Assembly: GCA_030077755.1 (NCBI GenBank)
Contig: JAQJZZ010000014.1
Span: forward strand, 1,984,001-2,048,000
Direction: 5' to 3'
Length of the DNA stretch: 64,000 nt
Source of the DNA: Filosporella fistucella
Lineage: Eukaryota; Ascomycota; Leotiomycetes; Helotiales
Both the position numbers and the translations under genes were made by a program. Under the pieces are notes generated by a model, which searched no databases, was not told the DNA's origin, and worked only from the letters and a program-made list of their open reading frames with translations. Positions 59,525-64,000 of this stretch are shown here, one piece after another; position 1 is the stretch's first letter, and the number at the start of each line of letters is the position of its first letter.

Positions 59525-61938
59525 TTAGCACTTTTCACTGTCTGATATATCTGGAGCAGATGAAGGGGCTGGAGTAGCAGGTAAGGTCCCATTCGAAGCA
59601 CCAGCTCCTCCTTGAAGAGCAATGATTCTCTGAATAGCATGCTCTGCAGCTACCATGATGATCGCCTGTGTGTTTCCAGTTGACAGGTCCGGATGGAAAG
59701 ACGCATCGACGACGAATAAGTTGTCAGTCCCGTAGACCTTGTTGTTGAGATCAACTACAGCAGTACCATTCGCTCGCCCATCATCAATACCCATCTTAGC
59801 ACTGCCAACCATATGTATACCAGGTTGAACAGGCCCGCTGAGAACAGCGGCTGCCGTGGCATTGCTCCCGCCTGAGAACGTGAGGGGACTTCCTGACTGA
59901 CGGGCCATGTCCAAAAGTTCATTGATAGCGATGGTCCATGCTTCGCGATCAGTGTCCGTGTTCGTCCAGGGTTCTTTTGTGAAAAGTGTGTTACCAGCTC
60001 CATTGATAGACATTGTTCCACGAGATGTCAATCCGTGACTCATGAGAAGCATAAACTGAACTGTGTCATTGCGATAGGAGTTGCAGTGCGATTGGAACAT
60101 GATACTGTGACCATCAGTTGTGTTGATCCTCCTGAAGGTATCTAGCCTCTGGAAAGACTGTGTCAGAACTCCGGATCCAGCATAAAAGAGATCCTTATCT
60201 ACTTCCGAGGGGTTGAGTAGCTGGTCGATGCTGTAAGTTGACAAGCCATTTGTCACGTTGAAGGTAATGGCATAACGTGAGTGATCTTTGATATCCTGGC
60301 CTACTGGACGATTGATCCAGTCGCTCTCTGGAACCACAATACCAGTTGAACCTGACTTCACAATGTTGATCTCTTCTGAAGGTCCAATGCCTGAGTTGAA
60401 AAGGACTCGAGGGGTCGACATTACGCCTGCAGCTAGTAGGACACTGCCTCCTGTGTTCAGATTAATGACTTGTCGTCCGCTAGAAGTTTCAGTCTCAACG
60501 CCTGTTATGGTTGAGCCATTCCGCAGTACTCGGACCACTTTGGTATTGAGCTGGAGTTTGAATCCGGGACTTGCTTGAGCCAAGGGTAAGTAAGTATGAA
60601 TAGGACCAGAACGAAGACCATCGGCAACCTAGTAATACCAATTGTATTAGTATTTTGGCTACAAGTCATAGAGAGGAGTGATTTCTGGGGCTATTTCTTC
60701 TTACATTTAGCTGCGGAGGTCCAAAAGATTGAATCTTATCATCAGGGTTCTCAATACCGTTTGCATACGTCCATCCATGACCTTCCAACCAACTCGATAT
60801 GACTGTCGAGGATTGATTATCGTACTGCTTGCCATCGCGAGAAGGCATGGTCGTGCCAGGATTCCTTGCATACAGGCGTGCTGCAGCGGGAGCAACATCT
60901 GCCCATTTCCATCCTTCTGGCCAATTGTCATCAAAGTCCCAGGTGGGAGGATGAATAAAGGCCATGCCGTTCACAGAACCACCTCCTCCAAAGAACACAA
61001 CCCGCAATGGATGCTGTGTCGGTACAGTATCCTTCACCTTGAGTGCCAGCTGGTAAGGAATTGAATACTCCTGGCACGTCGTAGTAAGTCAAGCTTGAGT
61101 TCCAGGGCACGAACCGAGTGCCACCAGTGGAGGCTGTGGAAGCCACACCTCGCTCGATGAGAAGAACTGAACGGCCTGTCTCTGTCAATCTCTGAGATGT
61201 TATCAAGCCAGCAGGACCGCTTCCTACGACGATATAATCGTAAGTGATGTTCGATGTGGATATTGGTGTTGTTCCATTCGTGGTACCGTTGCCTGGTACT
61301 GGATTGGATGGGGAGCCACTCTCTGCCAGGGCCGCCCACGTAGCAAAAGAAGCTGATCGAGCAGCAGCAGTATCAACACCGAAAAGTCCAAAGCCAGTGG
61401 AATGGAAGCCCAAAGTAGAAGACGAGCTTTCAGGAGTCGCGGGAGCTGCAGCTGCGACACCCCACCCAAGCGTAGCAGTAGTTGCATTGGACGCAAACGT
61501 GCTACCATCAGTTTGGATACATCCCTCGCAAAGGAACGTGTAAGTGTAAGTAGTACCGTCAAAAGACGTTCCTGACGTTATAGTCCTCAATGTTGCAGCA
61601 CCCGAAAAGACACCTGGATTGGAATATCCCGTCGCGAGGCGGAGCGAAGCAACGACCTCATCCACATTCGGCCATGCAACAACCATTAGACTGCCAATCA
61701 TTGGACCTCTCAGTGATATACCGGCCCATCCTGAAGCTGCTGTAGCGCTGATGCGCCCGATGAAATCAGTGGATGAAGTATCTGCAAGGGCAATGCCGAA
61801 GGTGAAAACCCCATCTGTGTTTTGCTGGAATGTGATACCAGTTGCCGGGTCCTTAAATGGCGTCGAGGACTGGGCATATGAGCTCCCAAGGAGTCCTAGA
61901 CCCAGTACCAATTTTGAAAAGAAACCGCTGCGTGCCAT
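59525..61938 (-). CDS. Cellobiose dehydrogenase (cytochrome + GMC flavin domains), frameshifted
   Basis: Exons 61938-60705 and 60628-59525. The signal peptide is 1-22. The DOMON-type cytochrome domain (~23-190) has heme-ligand candidates Met80/85 and His179 (LGFHSTG). A Ser/Gly/Thr linker leads to the GMC dehydrogenase: VVGSGPAGL at ~238, YCTDTASIAGC, GGGGSVNGMAF, and near the C terminus HMVGSAKMGIDD and FHPDLSTGNTQA (catalytic His and Asn region). No CBM1 follows; the tail is Pro/Ser/Ala-rich. The frame shifts by one base at about 60990-60992 (a three-A run on the plus strand), between AGCVL and GGGGSVNG. The exon has one base too many for frame continuity and no intron can repair it. CDH oxidises cellobiose and feeds electrons to LPMOs. 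Without the extra base the two exons would give 778 residues, normal for the family. Confidence 0.88.
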
Positions 61939-63234
61939 TATGCGCAGCGCTGATGATAACAGGATAAAAGACTGAATAAAAAGAACGATGAGGGTGTATT
62001 GTCCGACAACGCCTCTGGAAGGACAATTCGAGGCAATTCAATCGCTTTTATATGTAAGTATAGAAGTTTGAATGATCTAACACTACCTAGGCTTTGATGT
62101 CACCAAAATGATGCCACTAAGTGTACATACGGCCTACTTTTCCGGAGCCTAGCCACATGAGATAGATTGAATGCCGGTGGAGGGGTAATCAACCCCCAAT
62201 TGATTGGTGGAGTCGCGCTTCCCCAAGAATTGTTCCCGGAGCGAAGTTTCGATTCAGGCAAACAAGATCGCCATTCTGGAAGGAGAAAGGGGGGAACCTT
62301 GAATCGCTTCGTTAATCATTCGCTGGAGGATGCGAATACGACAATGTACGAAACGACATGGGACGAACTCTTGGCTTAGCCCTATCTGAATCTGCCGAGG
62401 TAGTAGCTCGTTTCCTGTAGATGGAGAATGTCCGAAAATGTTTCCAGGAGTCTTGGCCAATGGCAATGATCATTTGACCCCAGGAGTTATTAGGAGGGGA
62501 AATGATTTCACGACTTATCCTCTCGACATGTACAGTACACAGAAGCTAAGCGGTCCGGGTGATCTTGAGTTTGAATCTGGTAAGATAATTGAGACTTTGT
62601 GGGTCTCACCAGAGATGGAAATCCATCCTAGTCTTTCATAGGTACCTTATGTCTTTTACAATCTGGATGCGGTATTGACTACCCCTATTTCCCCCGCTCG
62701 CTTAAGTTTCGGCACGTACCGATTTGATCTTGGCATAATTGCAGGTCCCGATCGTACCGTAAGCCATGAAAGACTATTTACTGCGAAGCTGTATTGATTG
62801 CAGTCTGGGGTATGCAATGAACACTCGCATACAAATTAGCCACTTGCTAGAGATTTAGTATATAATGAGCAAAAGCGGCCTTCGAAGACTGTCTTAGATT
62901 TACAAACATAGCTGCAGTGTTGCAGAGACAACTAGGCTATAATACTCAAAAACATCGAATTTTCAGTGTTTTAAACTACCTTCAAGCATATTCTGATTTC
63001 CATTTTGTAGTGTGGTAGTCGGGAACGCAGATACTCGCACAAAAACTTAATCCCCATCAAGCATTTTCATACTGAAAAGTGACCACAAAATATGGTTTTT
63101 GCAAGAGAAGTGTTTCATAGACTATGCTGTAGATTGAAGTTGTCCGGATTTTGAAGCCTTCTATCTTGAGGTCCCCAGTTTACCTCATTCCACACGTATA
63201 CTGATAATCTAAGACTCTAAGGCCTGCTCAGAAA
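61939..63234. other. CDH promoter and intergenic region
   Basis: About 1.3 kb with no gene supported; short plus-strand ORFs at 62167-62641 have no domain. The right part is the 3' flank of the gene at the window end. Confidence 0.45.
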
Positions 63235-63854
63235 TCAAAAGGAAGACCACATGCCCCCAAACAGTGTTGCGGCTATGACCCATCTGAGTGATGGAGCGAA
63301 TATTATTGCAGGAGACGATACTTTGGTAGAGGTCGCTGATCCGGGCGAAGTGGCCGTCTTAGAGCCCACTGTTCCCGACTTTCCATCGGCTGTAGCTGTG
63401 GACTGCGTTGCGGCTAACTTCTCAAGGCCTGCCGTGATTGTGACTGCAAAGTAGAGAGGAGGATTTGATGGAGAAGCATTAACTGTAGAGCTTGTCTCGA
63501 TATAGGAAGTAGTTGTAGTCTGGCCACCCATAGCAAGGACTTCACTTATAGTGTTTGATATTGAGCATGTCACTGTCTCCGTATTGGAATAAGAACAATT
63601 ATAATGTAAGTTTCTGCATAGAGTGTCAGCTTCATCTGCAATTCCAGGTTTTTTTGTCTGATTCTGAATTAAAGATTAAATGTTAGTTTTTACCTGAACG
63701 TGCTTGCGGTAGTGAATATTTCGCTGAAAAGCATTGTAGATTGACCCTGTGTGATAGTAACATGGCTGCCATTGATACATGCCGGAGTCGTGAAAGGGAA
63801 TTCGATAGGACCAGTAGTAGCACATGATACATCATATGTCGTTGCTGTCAGATC
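63235..63854 (-). CDS. Secreted Ser/Thr-rich protein, GPI-type tail, 5' truncated by the window
   Basis: Two exons seen (63854-63694 and 63613-63235), spliced in frame; the upstream part runs off the right edge, probably through another intron with acceptor at 63855. The visible protein has Cys residues (VSCATTG, PACIN, YNCSY, VTCSIS), then a Thr/Ser stretch, the block AVTITAGLEKLAA and a long Ser/Thr/Ala/Lys region. It ends with a hydrophobic tail (WVIAATLFGGMW) as in GPI-anchored cell-wall proteins. This layout is common in helotialean and other Pezizomycotina secretomes and has no assigned function. The start codon is outside the window. Confidence 0.7.
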
Positions 63855-64000
63855 CTACGCCGTATCATTAGCCTGGCTATACCGCGCTCCATAGGCTCGG
63901 CTCTTAAGTTCTGAATAAACTCTTGGATCTTGCATACCACTCCGATTATCGACCCTACGATCTTGCCACGAAGCCTTATATCAGATTCTCCAATAGACGA

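Noticed and set aside
62167..62641. Two consecutive plus-strand ORFs
   Set aside because: No domain, no splice join between them and located in the CDH promoter region.

Overview
The window is nuclear DNA of a filamentous ascomycete (Pezizomycotina). Genes carry short introns (about 45-130 bp) with GTAAGT-like donors, CTAAC/CTGAC branch sites and AG acceptors. The gene types are typical of this group: HET, Zn2Cys6 regulators, cytochrome P450, GH28 pectinase, cellobiose dehydrogenase, secreted subtilisin and small secreted proteins. A plant-associated or saprotrophic leotiomycete fits, but that is inference. I saw no rRNA, convincing tRNA, CRISPR array or intact transposon. All gene models were spliced by eye and checked for frame continuity.

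Layout. 1-10.5 kb holds housekeeping-type genes: an EBP-type sterol isomerase and a 2,076-residue protein with DH/PH-like regions. 12-18.4 kb is an allorecognition/cell-death type block: a divergent caspase-like gene, a broken secreted cyanovirin-like gene, a clearly decayed caspase-like pseudogene and an intact HET gene. 18.7-27 kb has a SAM methyltransferase, a gene-poor 4 kb stretch and a high-affinity-type cAMP phosphodiesterase. 28-34.2 kb is a tandem cluster of four divergent small secreted proteins that share one cysteine framework; two look intact and two are broken. I regard this as the most novel element.

35-45.6 kb looks like a small metabolic cluster: Zn2Cys6 regulator, SDR, P450 (divergent from the SDR), a second Zn2Cys6 regulator and an acyl-CoA dehydrogenase. 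46.7-49.3 kb holds a GGYQQ-repeat Cys/His protein and a degenerate SDR. 50-62 kb is a nutrient-acquisition block: secreted subtilisin, GH28 pectinase, a divergent sugar transporter, a small C2H2 protein and cellobiose dehydrogenase. The CDH has a one-base frameshift, and the pectinase start is out of frame with its signal peptide. A secreted Ser/Thr-rich protein gene runs off the right edge.

The number of frame lesions is high: the CVNH-like gene, the caspase pseudogene, secreted paralogues 1 and 4, the CDH and the GH28 start. Either accessory genes are decaying here or the assembly has indel errors; raw reads would decide.
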